A stretch of DNA of 64,000 nucleotides from Verrucomicrobiaceae bacterium (GCA_947507875.1 CANNQP010000001.1:186001-250000), one strand, 5' to 3'; numbered from the stretch's first letter, positions 35,349 to 45,479 are shown. Notes: a model not told the origin generated them from the letters alone. Numbers and translations are program-made.

Positions 35349-36524
35349 TTAAGCGACCTTGGGCTTCAAGGCACGGCTGAGGAAGCGCACGAGGTGCATC
35401 ATGAAATGAATGACCAGACCGATGGCCACGGCGACGCAACTCCAGAGCGGCCATTGATCTGAAGGGTTGCTGGCCACGGTGAACACCGACTGCTCGCCGC
35501 TGGTGCCCTGGCTAAAGCTGGCCTGATAAACGACGTAGCCCTGATCTCGGACTGGCACGTTCATGGTCACTACCTTGGGCTCCTCACGCCCATCGGTGAT
35601 CTTGGTGACATGGCTGGTGTATTTTTTGGCCTTCATCGTGCCCGGGTGCAACTCGCGCTGGAAGTCATTCAAGCGAATCGCAAAGGGCAGCTTCCACTTC
35701 ATGCGACTGAGCGCCAAGGTGTAGCTCATGCCTCCGACTTTAACGGTGAAGGGTTCAAACTCTCGTTCCCAGAGGATGCCACGCTGCTCCGTTCCATCCT
35801 GAAACTTCACGCTAACCTCGACCGCGGCGGTGTTTGCTTCGTCTTCCTTAGCATTTGCCACCGGTTGGATGCGATAGCCATCAATGGCTGACTTTTCATC
35901 CTCACCAGCTTGGACGATGTTGGCATTGCGACGATAAGCCGTCACTTGCAGCTCAAAGGGCAGGTCTTTGGCGAAAAAGGTGCGCGCCCGTCCAGGTTCT
36001 AGGTCACTGAAATGCTTCATGGGGATCACCCTGGCCGTACTGGTCCCTTTGCCATCGGCACCCCACTGACGAATTTCGATGATACGCTCGTGGTAACTTT
36101 GGTACTGGTCGCTGGCTTGACCTTCGAACAAGGGCATCGCGCCTTCGGTCTTGTAGATAAAGCTCACGAAACCTGCGGCTAGCATGAACATGATGGCGAT
36201 GTGGGAGATCAGCACACCGATGGTGCGCCAGCCTTTGCGGATGCGAATGACGGCACCGCAGAGCATGTTGATGAAGAGCAGCACCATGAGCAGTGCACCA
36301 CCAGGCAGCGGAATAGGGACAATCATGCCCCAAAGATTCCATTCGTGAATCAGAAACCAGGACTCAAAGTACTTCGCCTGGCTGTCCAGAAGACCGATGT
36401 CCTTCTGAGAAAGGGTGCCGAAGTAGGTGATGATGAGCAAAAAACTCAGAACGATGATGGCGAGCCCATAAGAAGACAAGAGATCGAAAATCTTGGCTGG
36501 CAGGCTTTTGGAAGAGGCAGACAT
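35349..36524 (-). CDS. resB: ResB-like cytochrome c biogenesis protein (Ccs1)
   Basis: A 391-residue membrane protein. N-terminal segments (LSSYGLAIIVLSFLLIITYF) are followed by a long periplasmic domain and a C-terminal membrane segment (SCVAVAIGLVIHFMMHLVRF). The MKWKLPFAIRLNDFQRELHP and YVVYQASFSQGTSGEQ segments are ResB-like. It works with CcsA in System II haem export. It lies between an upstream lipoprotein gene and ccsA, so the three are likely one operon. Confidence 0.88.
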   Translation of the reverse strand: MSASSKSLPAKIFDLLSSYGLAIIVLSFLLIITYFGTLSQKDIGLLDSQAKYFESWFLIHEWNLWGMIVPIPLPGGALLMVLLFINMLCGAVIRIRKGWRTIGVLISHIAIMFMLAAGFVSFIYKTEGAMPLFEGQASDQYQSYHERIIEIRQWGADGKGTSTARVIPMKHFSDLEPGRARTFFAKDLPFELQVTAYRRNANIVQAGEDEKSAIDGYRIQPVANAKEDEANTAAVEVSVKFQDGTEQRGILWEREFEPFTVKVGGMSYTLALSRMKWKLPFAIRLNDFQRELHPGTMKAKKYTSHVTKITDGREEPKVVTMNVPVRDQGYVVYQASFSQGTSGEQSVFTVASNPSDQWPLWSCVAVAIGLVIHFMMHLVRFLSRALKPKVA

Positions 36525-36539
36525 GGTGGCTCGAAATGG

Positions 36540-37166
36540 TTATTGGCCCTGGGGCATGCGAAGGCGGAGGGAGGTGACGAATTGATCGAATGCTTGGCTA
36601 TTCGCTTCGACGAGGGCCTTTGGACCCACCATTTTCACAAAGAGACCAGCCTCGCCCATGGCGGCGACAATCCCTAGCATTTTGTAGTCAGCTTTTGACT
36701 CTGTGGCTCCGACGCTGGTGTAAGCCCCCTCAATGCTAACAAAAGCACCCTCAATGCCCATCAAGGTCTTTTTGGGCATCTTGGCCAGTTCTTCCTCGGT
36801 GATTTCCGGCTGTGCCATCTGCTTGCGCCAGCGGTTCACATTCGCGAGCACGCCGCCCCCCCCGCCTGGTAGCAGGGAGAGATAGCATTCTCCTTCTTTG
36901 TTCGGGCCAAAGGCGAGATTGACAGGTCGCATCTGGCTGCGTTCGGCCTGGGACCAGCCATCGGGTGTTTGCCAGATCAGACGCTCGTCGCCAAAGCGTT
37001 CCTGGGGGTAAGCCCCTACCTTGGGCTTGGGCTCATACTGAGAAATGTCCCGCGAGTGGGTGATCTCCATCCTCGACGAGACTCGATCACAAGAGCTCAA
37101 CAGGAGGAAAAGAGGGAAACAAGGGATAACCTGACGTGCAGGATGCCGGAGGAAAAGGGCAATCAT
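36540..37166 (-). CDS. Lipoprotein of the cytochrome c maturation operon
   Basis: A 208-residue protein with a lipobox (FPLFLLLSSC). The mature part contains LIWQTPDGWSQAERSQMRPV and an YLSLLPGGGGGVLANVNRW segment and has no recognised motif. It lies 16 bp upstream of resB on the same strand, so it may be a periplasmic partner for cytochrome c maturation; that is inference from position. It lacks any CxxC that would suggest a thioredoxin role. Confidence 0.72.
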   Translation of the reverse strand: MIALFLRHPARQVIPCFPLFLLLSSCDRVSSRMEITHSRDISQYEPKPKVGAYPQERFGDERLIWQTPDGWSQAERSQMRPVNLAFGPNKEGECYLSLLPGGGGGVLANVNRWRKQMAQPEITEEELAKMPKKTLMGIEGAFVSIEGAYTSVGATESKADYKMLGIVAAMGEAGLFVKMVGPKALVEANSQAFDQFVTSLRLRMPQGQ

Positions 37167-37401
37167 GTGGGGGTGTAGGATACGACGCTGGCAGGGCAGC
37201 CTTTGAGACTGTTTTGCAAACGCCCGAAAATCGACATCTGAAAACGGAAAACTGCAAAAAAGTCGGTCAATTTGGCCACTATGGGCTCATTTAAGCTGGC
37301 CTAGAGGCCATCGCATCTGCATTTTAGGACTAGATTTGGCTCAACCTGCAGGGATTCAAACGTGCAACGGCGTATCTTCTGCTTCAGAGAACTCACCCCC
37401 A

Positions 37402-39510
37402 ATGTCTCTCGAAACTGCCAGTTTAGTCACTCGCCCCGGCGCCCACCCAACCTCCGAAGGGGTTTGTTTCACGGTCTATTCTCGTCATGCGACGGCCCTA
37501 GATCTGTGCCTTTTTGACGCGGCTGACTCCTCACGAGAAACCCAGAGGATACCGATGGCGCGTGGTGAGCGGGATCTATGGCAAGTCTTTGTTCCAGGCA
37601 TCGGCCCCGGCCAGCTCTATGGTTATCGGGCACATGGCCCGTGGGTGCCGAACCACGCCCTGCGCTTCAATGCGAATAAGCTGCTCTTGGACCCTTACGC
37701 GAAAGCGGTGGTGGGTCGCCCTGATGGCAAGGTCACCATGCTCAGCCCCGAAGGCCCTAGCCGATTCCCCGGCACTCATGACAATGGCCCAGAGGCCCTG
37801 AAAGCGGCGGTGGTGGCAGGAACCTACGATTGGGGGGACGATCGTCCGCCTCTCACGTCGTGGCGCGATTCGGTGATTTACGAGCTTCATGTGAAAGGGT
37901 TCACGCGCCAGCACCCCGAACTACCGCCCGAGCTACGCGGCACTTATGCGGGCCTGGCTCATCCTGCGGTGATCCAGTACTTGAAAAAACTAGGCGTGAC
38001 CGCACTGCAATTACTGCCAGTGCATCAACACCTAGATGATCAGTTTCTGCTCGAAAAAGACCTAACCAACTACTGGGGCTACAACACTGCGGCATTTTCT
38101 GCTCCGCACAATGAGTATGCTCACGATCCAACGCCGGAGGGCATCGTGCGCGAATTTAAGGATATGGTGAAAGCGCTGCATGCAGCGGGTATCGAGGTGA
38201 TCTTGGACGTGGTTTACAACCACACCTGCGAAGGTGATGAAAATGGCCCCATGCTCATGCTGCGCGGGCTGGATGACCGACTCTATTACCGCCACGAATT
38301 CGACGAGCACGGCGCCAACTACATCAACATCACCGGCTGCGGCAATGCGGTTGACTCCTCAAGCCCACCTGCACTGAGGCTGATCATGGACAGCCTGCGC
38401 TACTGGGTGACCGAAATGCATGTGGATGGTTTCCGTTTTGATTTGGCTGTGACGGTGGCACGCGATGATAAGCATGCCTTTGATGACCGCTGCCAATTCC
38501 TGTCAGCTCTTGCTCAAGACCCAGTACTTTCCGGGGTAAAGCTGATCGCGGAACCTTGGGACATCATGCGCTTCGACAGCTATCAGGTCGGTGCTTTTCC
38601 TGAACCCTGGCGAGAGTTGAATGGGAAGTATCGCGACACGGTTCGTCGCTTCTGGTCAGGGCAAGACGGCAGCACAGCGGAATTCGCCAAACGCATCTGT
38701 GGTAGCCAGGACATCTACGGTGGTAGCAAGCGACCGGCACTCAGCAGTGTGAATTTCATCACCAGCCATGACGGATTCACCCTGCAGGATCTGGTAAGCT
38801 ACGCGAGCAAGCACAATGAAGCGAATGGCGAGGAAAATCGCGATGGTGACAATCAGAACCACAGCATGAGCTGTGGCGTAGAGGGTGCCACCACCGATGC
38901 TCGCGTGAATCGTCTGCGCAATCGGCTGCGCCGGAGCCTGATGGCAACACTGTTCACCTCCATCGGCGTCCCCTTCATCACGGCTGGGGACGAACGAGGC
39001 CGAACTCAGCACGGCAATAACAATGCCTACTGCCAAGATAATGAAATCAGCTGGCTCAACTGGGCTGAGTGCGATGAGGAAATGCTATCCTTCACGCAAC
39101 AAATCATCGCCTTCCGCAAAAAACATCCTGAGTTCCGCCGCTCTGATTTTTTTCATGGGCAATGGAACCCAGTCACAGGATTACCCGATGTAGCCTGGCT
39201 CGACGGCACAGGAAACCTGCTGAGCCATGATCAATGGCACGATCCCGCGCGAGCCTGCTTTGGAGCTCTGGTTTCGGGTCAGCCTCCACAGATTCTCATT
39301 TTCAACCGAGGGCCCTTGGCGACCGACTTCATCCTGCCAGGAACTGCAGAAACTCAGTGGACCCTGGTTTTTGACACAGGGGAACAACCTGCCTTCCCTG
39401 CTGAACACTTAACCCCAACAGAAGGAGGTGCAGCTTTCCCAGTCAATGGCCACAGCCTGCTGTGTCTGCGTGTCAGCAGTGGCGGCATTGGCCTGAATTG
39501 GGTGGACTAG
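37402..39510 (+). CDS. glgX: Glycogen debranching enzyme GlgX
   Basis: About 702 residues from ATG 37402. The N-terminal carbohydrate-binding domain ([20 protein letters not shown]) precedes a GH13 barrel. Catalytic residues are visible in [17 protein letters not shown] (nucleophile Asp), KLIAEPWDI (acid/base Glu) and [14 protein letters not shown] (third Asp). It hydrolyses alpha-1,6 branches of glycogen trimmed by phosphorylase. Glycogen genes are not adjacent. An upstream in-frame start at 37336 adds 22 residues but is unlike the family N-terminus. Confidence 0.93.
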   Translation: MSLETASLVTRPGAHPTSEGVCFTVYSRHATALDLCLFDAADSSRETQRIPMARGERDLWQVFVPGIGPGQLYGYRAHGPWVPNHALRFNANKLLLDPYAKAVVGRPDGKVTMLSPEGPSRFPGTHDNGPEALKAAVVAGTYDWGDDRPPLTSWRDSVIYELHVKGFTRQHPELPPELRGTYAGLAHPAVIQYLKKLGVTALQLLPVHQHLDDQFLLEKDLTNYWGYNTAAFSAPHNEYAHDPTPEGIVREFKDMVKALHAAGIEVILDVVYNHTCEGDENGPMLMLRGLDDRLYYRHEFDEHGANYINITGCGNAVDSSSPPALRLIMDSLRYWVTEMHVDGFRFDLAVTVARDDKHAFDDRCQFLSALAQDPVLSGVKLIAEPWDIMRFDSYQVGAFPEPWRELNGKYRDTVRRFWSGQDGSTAEFAKRICGSQDIYGGSKRPALSSVNFITSHDGFTLQDLVSYASKHNEANGEENRDGDNQNHSMSCGVEGATTDARVNRLRNRLRRSLMATLFTSIGVPFITAGDERGRTQHGNNNAYCQDNEISWLNWAECDEEMLSFTQQIIAFRKKHPEFRRSDFFHGQWNPVTGLPDVAWLDGTGNLLSHDQWHDPARACFGALVSGQPPQILIFNRGPLATDFILPGTAETQWTLVFDTGEQPAFPAEHLTPTEGGAAFPVNGHSLLCLRVSSGGIGLNWVD

Positions 39511-39579
39511 AACAACGTAGTCAAAGAGCCATCGTGAACCACATTTTCCAAAAAGGCTTGCCGAATCCGCAACCGAGAG

Positions 39580-39622
39580 CAATTATTAAGCTATCTGTAT
39601 AATCAGAAAAAAGTAATAATTG
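39580..39622 (+). promoter_or_regulatory. A+T-rich inverted repeat covering the ribosome-binding position
   Basis: CAATTATTA (39580-39588) pairs perfectly with TAATAATTG (39614-39622), leaving a 25-nt loop. The right arm ends 2 bp before the ATG of the next gene, where a Shine-Dalgarno would sit. In mRNA the stem could hide the start region; the low stability suggests temperature-sensitive melting. Confidence 0.5.
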
Positions 39623-39624
39623 CC

Positions 39625-40497
39625 ATGAAAGCTCACTCACTGATCCTCACCTTATTCTTGGGTCATAGCTTTTTTCTCCCTTCCATTCTGGGGGCTTATA
39701 CCCCAGCGGGAGATGTCGGGCTCATGCAACCGCCGGTGCCCCCAGTTCCGCCAACCCCTCCCGCTGGCTATGCGGATGCATCTGCAGGGTCTTATCAGGT
39801 TTCTCCAACGGTTCAGGCACCGACGTTAGGCTCGCCTTGGGCTCAACAAACCATGGCGGACCCCACAGGCCAAGACACTCAAGGCTACGATTACCAGCAG
39901 CCAGCGCAGACGAATAGCTGGGCGGGATCCATTCAGCAAAGCATGGGTTCTGGGCCTTCGATGTTGAATTATAAATATGTCGAGGCGTTCTACAAATTCA
40001 CCGATCCCAAAGAGAATGGCATGAATGGTAGTCATGGTTTGGGATTGGCACTCGTGATGGATCTACCCACTATTTTCTTCCTAAAAGGCACCTTTGCCTG
40101 GAACAGTGGTAGTGGCGAGCGAAGCGCCAAGGCCGCAGCCAATGCTGACTACGATCTATCCACGATCACCGTGGGCGGCGGTGCCTACATGGCGATCACA
40201 CCAAAACTACACTTTGTGGCCGAGGCAGGTTTGATTTATGCCAACTTTCAGGCCGATGGCGTGAACAAAAGCTACACGGACGGCGGCATCTATCTTCGCC
40301 CGAGCCTACGCTACCTGGTGCTGGAATGGCTTGAGTTACAAGCAGGTGTGACGGTGGCAAGCACAGATGACTACGACTCTAAAATCCTCGACTTCAGCGG
40401 TTACTTCCGGGTCTTCCCCATGTTCGATCTGAACCTTGGAGCTGATTTTGGCAATCAAAACCGCAGCTTCCGTGCAGGTGGTCGTCTGCGCTGGTGA
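39625..40497 (+). CDS. Probable outer-membrane beta-barrel protein
   Basis: A 290-residue protein with a signal peptide (MKAHSLILTLFLGHSFFL) and a Pro/Gln-rich, low-complexity linker (residues 30-115). The C-terminal 180 residues alternate polar and hydrophobic residues in short strands: GLGLALVMDLPTIFFLKGTF, YLVLEWLELQAGVTVASTDD and FPMFDLNLGADFGNQNRSF, ending in GGRLRW. This is typical of a transmembrane beta-barrel, ending in an aromatic residue. It stands alone between glgX and a convergent PerM-like gene. Confidence 0.75.
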   Translation: MKAHSLILTLFLGHSFFLPSILGAYTPAGDVGLMQPPVPPVPPTPPAGYADASAGSYQVSPTVQAPTLGSPWAQQTMADPTGQDTQGYDYQQPAQTNSWAGSIQQSMGSGPSMLNYKYVEAFYKFTDPKENGMNGSHGLGLALVMDLPTIFFLKGTFAWNSGSGERSAKAAANADYDLSTITVGGGAYMAITPKLHFVAEAGLIYANFQADGVNKSYTDGGIYLRPSLRYLVLEWLELQAGVTVASTDDYDSKILDFSGYFRVFPMFDLNLGADFGNQNRSFRAGGRLRW

Positions 40498-40514
40498 GTG
40501 AATGTGCTTCAACG

Positions 40515-41849
40515 TCAGGTCGTCTGCCTAGCTCCACCCACTGTTTGTGGGGCTAGCCGCGCCCTCCAGATGTAACGCTGAAAAAGCACCTTCACGCTCG
40601 CGGTCATGGGCACTGCCACGATCGCCCCCAAGAGGCCACCGAACAAAAAACCCCAGACAAGCACGCTGGCGATGACTGTCAGAGGGTGCAACCCCACGGC
40701 CTCACCCACTACCCGAGGGGTGATGAACAGACCATCGATCTGCTGAACCACCGCGAAAATCATCGTCACTGCCAAAGGCATCGCCCACCAGGGATTCGCA
40801 GGAATCAAGGCACTGCCGCCCTGCACTGCACCGATCACGACTGCGGGAATCCAACAAATCGCGATGCCCATGTAGGGAATGATACCCGCCACACAAAGGG
40901 CCAAGCCGATCAATAAACCAAAATCAAGACCAAGGATCATCAGACCGAGTCCTGTCGCAAGGCCATTGATGACACTGACAAAAAGCTGCCCACGGAAAAA
41001 TGCGATGAGGTAGCTATTGATCTCCATCAGGCAGCCAACCACCTCGTCTTTGAAGGCACTGGCACGAAGCGGAAGGTAGTCTGACCACTGCGCTTTGATC
41101 TTCGCGCTCTCGATCAAAAAGTAATAAAGGTAGAGTGGCACAATGATCAGACTCAGGAGAAAGCCGAAAACCCCGAGGAATCCGCCAACGCTCGTCGTGA
41201 TCACACTGCCGATGCGACGCAGCACGGTGGGCAGTGTGGTTTGCACCCATTCGCCGGTCAGCAACGCCTTCAAATCGATATCAAAGCCGCTTTCCTCATG
41301 AGCCGAATTGACCATCGCTGACGAAGCAGCACTGCCCCCAGCAGGTGCGCCGCCCCCCGCTGGATCTACACTCGGCACAGTCGGTATTTTGGGTGCGATT
41401 GGAGCAGGGCTAGCCGACTCGACAGCTAGATGTGGCAAAAAGGCGATACCATACTCACGTTCGAGACGGGCATTGAACTCCAGCACAGCCGTGCGGGCCT
41501 TGGCAGTGTAGCCGGGAACACGCTTGGCGAGGTTCGCCGTCTGATCCCCAAGCTTCGGCACGATCCACCAGCCAAGCCCGCCGATGGCCAAGGAAAAGAT
41601 GGCAAAGACCAACATCACCGCCGGCTGTCGGCTCAGTCCGCGGCGCTCCAGCCAAACCACCCCTGGCTCCAGCAGGTAGGCCAGAACGCCTGCCACGGCG
41701 AACGGCACCAAGATGGGCTGAAGAAAGCCCAGGACCTGGGTGCCTAGATAAATGAGCCCAACGGCAAGAGCACCAATCACCGTGAAGGAAAAAGCCGTGA
41801 GGGCAGTCCACATCACATTCCTTTGAAACACAGTCGGGAGATTTTTCAT
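40515..41849 (-). CDS. AI-2E/PerM-family transporter
   Basis: About 444 residues from ATG 41849. Eight hydrophobic segments with a long soluble insert, including FGLLIGLALCVAGIIPYMGI and the C-terminal AVGLHPLTVIASVLVWGFLF signature of the family. The family includes AI-2 exporters and Na+/H+ antiporters; substrate is not predicted. A Ser/Pro-rich insert between segments 3 and 4 is unusually long. It is divergent from the HAD gene. Confidence 0.87.
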   Translation of the reverse strand: MKNLPTVFQRNVMWTALTAFSFTVIGALAVGLIYLGTQVLGFLQPILVPFAVAGVLAYLLEPGVVWLERRGLSRQPAVMLVFAIFSLAIGGLGWWIVPKLGDQTANLAKRVPGYTAKARTAVLEFNARLEREYGIAFLPHLAVESASPAPIAPKIPTVPSVDPAGGGAPAGGSAASSAMVNSAHEESGFDIDLKALLTGEWVQTTLPTVLRRIGSVITTSVGGFLGVFGFLLSLIIVPLYLYYFLIESAKIKAQWSDYLPLRASAFKDEVVGCLMEINSYLIAFFRGQLFVSVINGLATGLGLMILGLDFGLLIGLALCVAGIIPYMGIAICWIPAVVIGAVQGGSALIPANPWWAMPLAVTMIFAVVQQIDGLFITPRVVGEAVGLHPLTVIASVLVWGFLFGGLLGAIVAVPMTASVKVLFQRYIWRARLAPQTVGGARQTT

Positions 41850-41985
41850 GAGCTTGCGGGAGGGAAGCGGGCGGCTTGTAGCCTTTTCAGTGGGCGGCAA
41901 GCTATTACAATTTCAAGCTTTTCTTGCAGCCTTGGGCGGACTGCGCCTTGAAAAGCACCTATTCCGTCTGGTTCATTCCTCCGCC

Positions 41986-42579
41986 ATGCTGCCCATTCCT
42001 AACATTCCATTCCAAGCCATCATTTTCGACTGCGATGGCACGCTCGTGGACTCCATGCCGCTGCATTATCAGGCATGGGTCGCTTCGCTGAATCACCACC
42101 AAGCTCCCTTTCCGTTCACCGAGGACTACTTTTACTCCAGAGCTGGCGTGCGGGAGCAAGACGTGGTCAAGGAACTGAATCTGGAGCACCAAACCTCGAT
42201 CCATCCCGATGCTGTTGCTGAATACAAAGCAGAGCTTTTTGAAAAGCTCATCCCCCAAGTGGCGGAGGTCCGTCCTGTGGCTGATTTTGCACGCTCGATG
42301 CATGGAAAAATGCCCATGAGCGTGGCATCTGGGTCTGAGGAGCACATCGTTCGCGGTTGTCTTTCGGCCAATCATTTGCTGCACTTGTTTAACGACATCA
42401 TCATCACCCCACGCCTTGTTGCCCGTGGCAAGCCTGCCCCGGACATGTTCCTGCTGGCCGCAGAACGCATGGGAGTGCCTCCGGAAGTCTGTCTGGTCGT
42501 CGAAGATGGCCAATCAGGCATTGACGCGGCCAAGGCAGCCGGCATGGCATGGGTCTTCGTCCCACGAACTCTGCGCTAG
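41986..42579 (+). CDS. HAD-superfamily phosphatase (beta-phosphoglucomutase-like)
   Basis: A 197-residue haloacid-dehalogenase fold enzyme. FQAIIFDCDGTLVDSMPLHY gives the nucleophile and acid Asp (DxDGT), and the GKPAPDMFLLAAERMGV and LVVEDGQSGIDAAKAAGM segments supply the Lys and acidic metal motifs. A small helical cap follows the first motif, as in beta-phosphoglucomutase-type enzymes. Substrate is a sugar phosphate by inference. The start at 41986 (MLPIPNIPFQ) is preferred over 41848. Confidence 0.9.
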   Translation: MLPIPNIPFQAIIFDCDGTLVDSMPLHYQAWVASLNHHQAPFPFTEDYFYSRAGVREQDVVKELNLEHQTSIHPDAVAEYKAELFEKLIPQVAEVRPVADFARSMHGKMPMSVASGSEEHIVRGCLSANHLLHLFNDIIITPRLVARGKPAPDMFLLAAERMGVPPEVCLVVEDGQSGIDAAKAAGMAWVFVPRTLR

Positions 42580-42825
42580 CCTCGCCCAACCAGGACAGCC
42601 CATGAAGCGATACGGCTGCACCTTCCGGCGCTTGTGGCCAGGGCCGCTGTCGGGACGCATCCTGCTTTCAGGCACACGAGTTCTGCGGAGTGCTTGGGCC
42701 TGCCTGTGGCCGATGATCGGCTGCCCTGATTGGGCAGAGACGAGCTTTGGGTTGGCTGAGAACTTGTGCCATCTGGGTAGATAACTTATTGCGCAGTTTC
42801 TTCAGCCCTTCAGACTCCGCGGCCT

Positions 42826-43134
42826 ATGCATCACAACGTCTATTTTTGGCTTAAAAAGGATCTCAGCGCGGAACAACGCGCTCACTTTGAAGCAGAGCTC
42901 AATCGGGTGCCGAAGATCAGCTATTTAGCCAGCGGTTCCTGGGGGAAACCCGCAGCCACGGCGGAGCGGCCTGTCACCGATCACAGTTTCGATTACAGCC
43001 TGAGCCTGCACTTCAAAACCATGCAGGATCATGATTTTTACCAAACCGATTGCCTGGACCACAAACGCTTCGTCGATGCCTGCAAACCGATGTTTGATAA
43101 GGTCATCGTGTACGACACCCAACCTCTTTCCTGA
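42826..43134 (+). CDS. Dabb (stress-response alpha/beta-barrel) domain protein
   Basis: A 102-residue protein. MHHNVYFWLKKDLSAEQRAH and the SFDYSLSLHFKTMQDHDFYQ and HKRFVDACKPMFDKVIVYDT segments match the dimeric Dabb ferredoxin-like fold. The family is associated with stress responses and with small-molecule binding. It has a good terminator just after its stop codon and appears to be a single-gene transcript. Confidence 0.85.
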   Translation: MHHNVYFWLKKDLSAEQRAHFEAELNRVPKISYLASGSWGKPAATAERPVTDHSFDYSLSLHFKTMQDHDFYQTDCLDHKRFVDACKPMFDKVIVYDTQPLS

Positions 43135-43161
43135 GAGGCCTCATGGATCAATCCCAGGCGG

Positions 43162-43196
43162 GGCGAAGGCGTGCATCTGCCGCTTTCGCCTTTTTT
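43162..43196 (+). terminator. Rho-independent terminator after the Dabb gene
   Basis: GGCGAAGGCG (43162-43171) pairs with CGCTTTCGCC (43181-43190), with one G-U pair, followed by six T residues. Its end overlaps the stop region of the convergent acyltransferase-like gene. Confidence 0.85.
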
Positions 43197-44364
43197 ATAG
43201 CCGCAAAAACGCCCGCTGACGATACAACCAGTAGCAAAGCAACCACAACACAGCCAGCACTCCACAGCGCTCGAACACAGGCCCCCAGGGCGAGGCAAAA
43301 AGTGAGGCCATGCCGTGCTTCGCCAGCTGATCGCGAATCCACCCAGCAGACAGGCTGTGCATCACGTAAATGAAAATGCTATTCATGCCGACCACGACCA
43401 GAGGGAACACCAAGCGTCTGGCACCAAGCACCTCAACCACCGTGTAGAAAAAGCCAAGCATCAACAGTACCCAACCCGTGCTAAAGACCACCCACGAGGG
43501 TGTCCAAATGCGCTTCACGATCGGGCAGGCGACGAAACCCAAGATGGTGCCGATGAGGAGACAAACAATGCCGAAGATCCAAAGGCGCGCGCACTTTTCA
43601 CGCGGAGTCATCCGACTGGTAAGCAGAAAGCTGCCCGTGATGGCACCCGCCAGCATCGTGGCGAGCGAGGGCACAAAATTCAGCGTCTGATAACCTCCCG
43701 CATTGAAAACAAAAGGTTCAGATCGCGGGAAAAGATTCAGCAACCAGCGATCCAAGTCCGCCGCCGCATTGGTATGAATGTTCCAGTGGGCAAAAAAGCC
43801 CTGCAGGAGACCTTCCGCCGGAGGTTTAGCCCCTTGGAAGGCAGCCATCTGCTCCACCGTGGGCAGCGGATGCTGAAAAAACCAAACCCAATAGCCCGAG
43901 AGGATCACCAGAATGGCGGCCAGGCAGTATTCCCAGCCAAGGCCTGCAATCAGAACCAAGAACACGTAGCCTAGACCGATCTGGGCCAAAACATTCGGAA
44001 ACTCCCAGCGCGTCATTCCATCTCCGGCACGTGTCGTCAGCAGCACCGCTAAAAGGATCAGCAAAACCGCTCTAAGCAGCGCATGGGCTCCGAGACCGAA
44101 AAAGCCCTGACCTTCCTCTCGGCGACGACGCACAGACAGCGGCACCGCCACGCCTACCATGAACATGAAGCTCGGCTGAATCAGATCCCAAAGCGCGCAG
44201 CCCGCCCAGGGCACGTGGGAAACGTGAAACGCCACCTGCTGCCAAAGCCAAGAATCAGGCTGAGTTTTGGCCATCTGAGCCAAGCCAAAGCCTGAAGAGG
44301 CCATCAAAAGCATGACGAAACCGCGAAAGGCATCCAGGGAGACAAGGCGTGAAGAAACAGGCAT
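43195..44364 (-). CDS. DUF5009 / acyltransferase-like multi-spanning membrane protein
   Basis: About 389 residues from ATG 44364 (MPVSSRLVSLDAFRGFVMLL). The SLDAFRGF motif near the N-terminus and IQPSFMFMVGVAVPLSVRRR match the DUF5009 and HGSNAT-related group, membrane proteins thought to transfer acyl groups to glycans. Ten or so hydrophobic segments follow. A possible acceptor is a surface or periplasmic sugar; not determined. The in-frame region upstream (to 44439) is rejected because homology starts at the second Met. Confidence 0.85.
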   Translation of the reverse strand: MPVSSRLVSLDAFRGFVMLLMASSGFGLAQMAKTQPDSWLWQQVAFHVSHVPWAGCALWDLIQPSFMFMVGVAVPLSVRRRREEGQGFFGLGAHALLRAVLLILLAVLLTTRAGDGMTRWEFPNVLAQIGLGYVFLVLIAGLGWEYCLAAILVILSGYWVWFFQHPLPTVEQMAAFQGAKPPAEGLLQGFFAHWNIHTNAAADLDRWLLNLFPRSEPFVFNAGGYQTLNFVPSLATMLAGAITGSFLLTSRMTPREKCARLWIFGIVCLLIGTILGFVACPIVKRIWTPSWVVFSTGWVLLMLGFFYTVVEVLGARRLVFPLVVVGMNSIFIYVMHSLSAGWIRDQLAKHGMASLFASPWGPVFERCGVLAVLWLLCYWLYRQRAFLRL

Positions 44365-44503
44365 GAGGTGAGTGGAGAAGAACGCACAGACCGCCAAAGC
44401 CTTGCTCTGCTCAGGCGGAAGTTTGCCAATGGGCGTCACAGAAGAACCAGAAATGCTCTTTGCATGATGCGTCTAGACTCGTATTCACTGCCGTCTCATA
44501 CTG

Positions 44504-45355
44504 ATGATTGCTTCCCTCCTAGCTGCCGCCGCCTCCCCAGGAATCTGGGACCAGTTTGTTCAAGCACTCCCGGTCATTCTCGGCCTTGTGCTCATCGAAG
44601 GACTTCTCTCCGTGGACAATGCCCTCGCTATCGCGGCGATGGCGGCCCACTTGGATGACAAGAGCCGGGCCAAGGCCATGAACATCGGCTACATCGGTGC
44701 CTACGGCTTCCGGCTAGTCGCCCTGCTCTTTGCCTCCTGGATCATCTCCAACCACTGGATCATGTTCTTTGGTGCCCTGTATCTGGTTTGGTTGATGTGC
44801 GCTCATTTTGCCAGTCAAAAGGGTCTAGCTGATGATGAAGGTGAGGCAGTCAACGTGCATCACCGCACCTTTGCGGGAACCGTGACCATGATTGCCCTCA
44901 TGGACCTCAGCCTAAGTGTGGACAACGTGGTCGCGGCTATCGCGCTGAGCCCCAAGGACCTTTGGCCTGTTTACGTCGGTGTCACCATTGGTATCATTAG
45001 CCTTCGTCTCGTTGCCGGAGTCGCTCTGAAAATGATCGCCAAGTATCCCGTGCTCGAGCACACTGCCTTTGTTCTTATCGGTTACGTGGGTTTGCTATTG
45101 CTCACTGAGCTCCAGTTCCCTGATTTCTTCCACGACCTCGGACCGACGAAGGTGAAACTGCTGAAATTTGTCGGCATCATCCTCATCACGGCGCTAACCA
45201 TTCTTTGGTCACAAAAGCCCTGGATGCAGACGTTGCTGACTCCGATTCTTCGCATCATCATGCTGCCCATGCAGCTCTTTGCCTCGCTCGTCGGCGCCAT
45301 CATCGTCGTCATCACCTGGCCTGTGAAGCAGGTGGCTGCGATGCTAAATAAGTAA
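44504..45355 (+). CDS. TerC-family integral membrane protein
   Basis: A 283-residue protein with about seven hydrophobic segments. The duplicated motifs EGLLSVDNALAIAAM and MDLSLSVDNVVAAIAL, carrying the membrane-embedded Asp-Asn pair, define the TerC/Alx group. Characterised members export manganese or take part in metalation of secreted enzymes, and some are linked to tellurite resistance. A yybP-ykoY type riboswitch often precedes such genes, but none was recognised here. It stands alone on this strand. Confidence 0.9.
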   Translation: MIASLLAAAASPGIWDQFVQALPVILGLVLIEGLLSVDNALAIAAMAAHLDDKSRAKAMNIGYIGAYGFRLVALLFASWIISNHWIMFFGALYLVWLMCAHFASQKGLADDEGEAVNVHHRTFAGTVTMIALMDLSLSVDNVVAAIALSPKDLWPVYVGVTIGIISLRLVAGVALKMIAKYPVLEHTAFVLIGYVGLLLLTELQFPDFFHDLGPTKVKLLKFVGIILITALTILWSQKPWMQTLLTPILRIIMLPMQLFASLVGAIIVVITWPVKQVAAMLNK

Positions 45356-45479
45356 CTGTCTGCATTTCTCGACGCTACCCAGCGTATCTCTCTGTGAGAC
45401 CAAGTCCTCCTTCACGGCGGGGTCTCTTGAGAAACGTTAGGGTAAAGGGTGATGTCATTCGTCAACGTGTTCGAATTCT

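Noticed and set aside
37167..37401. Space between the lipoprotein and glgX genes, with TGGCCT/AGGCCA near 37299
   Set aside because: A 6-bp palindrome without conserved surroundings; no promoter or riboswitch could be supported.
42580..42825. A 60-codon frame (42602-42784) before the Dabb gene
   Set aside because: Unusual Trp/Arg/Cys-rich composition and no ribosome-binding site; probably non-coding.
45396..45426. GAGACC/GGTCTC stem after the TerC-family gene
   Set aside because: A long loop and no T-run, so it is not convincing as a terminator.
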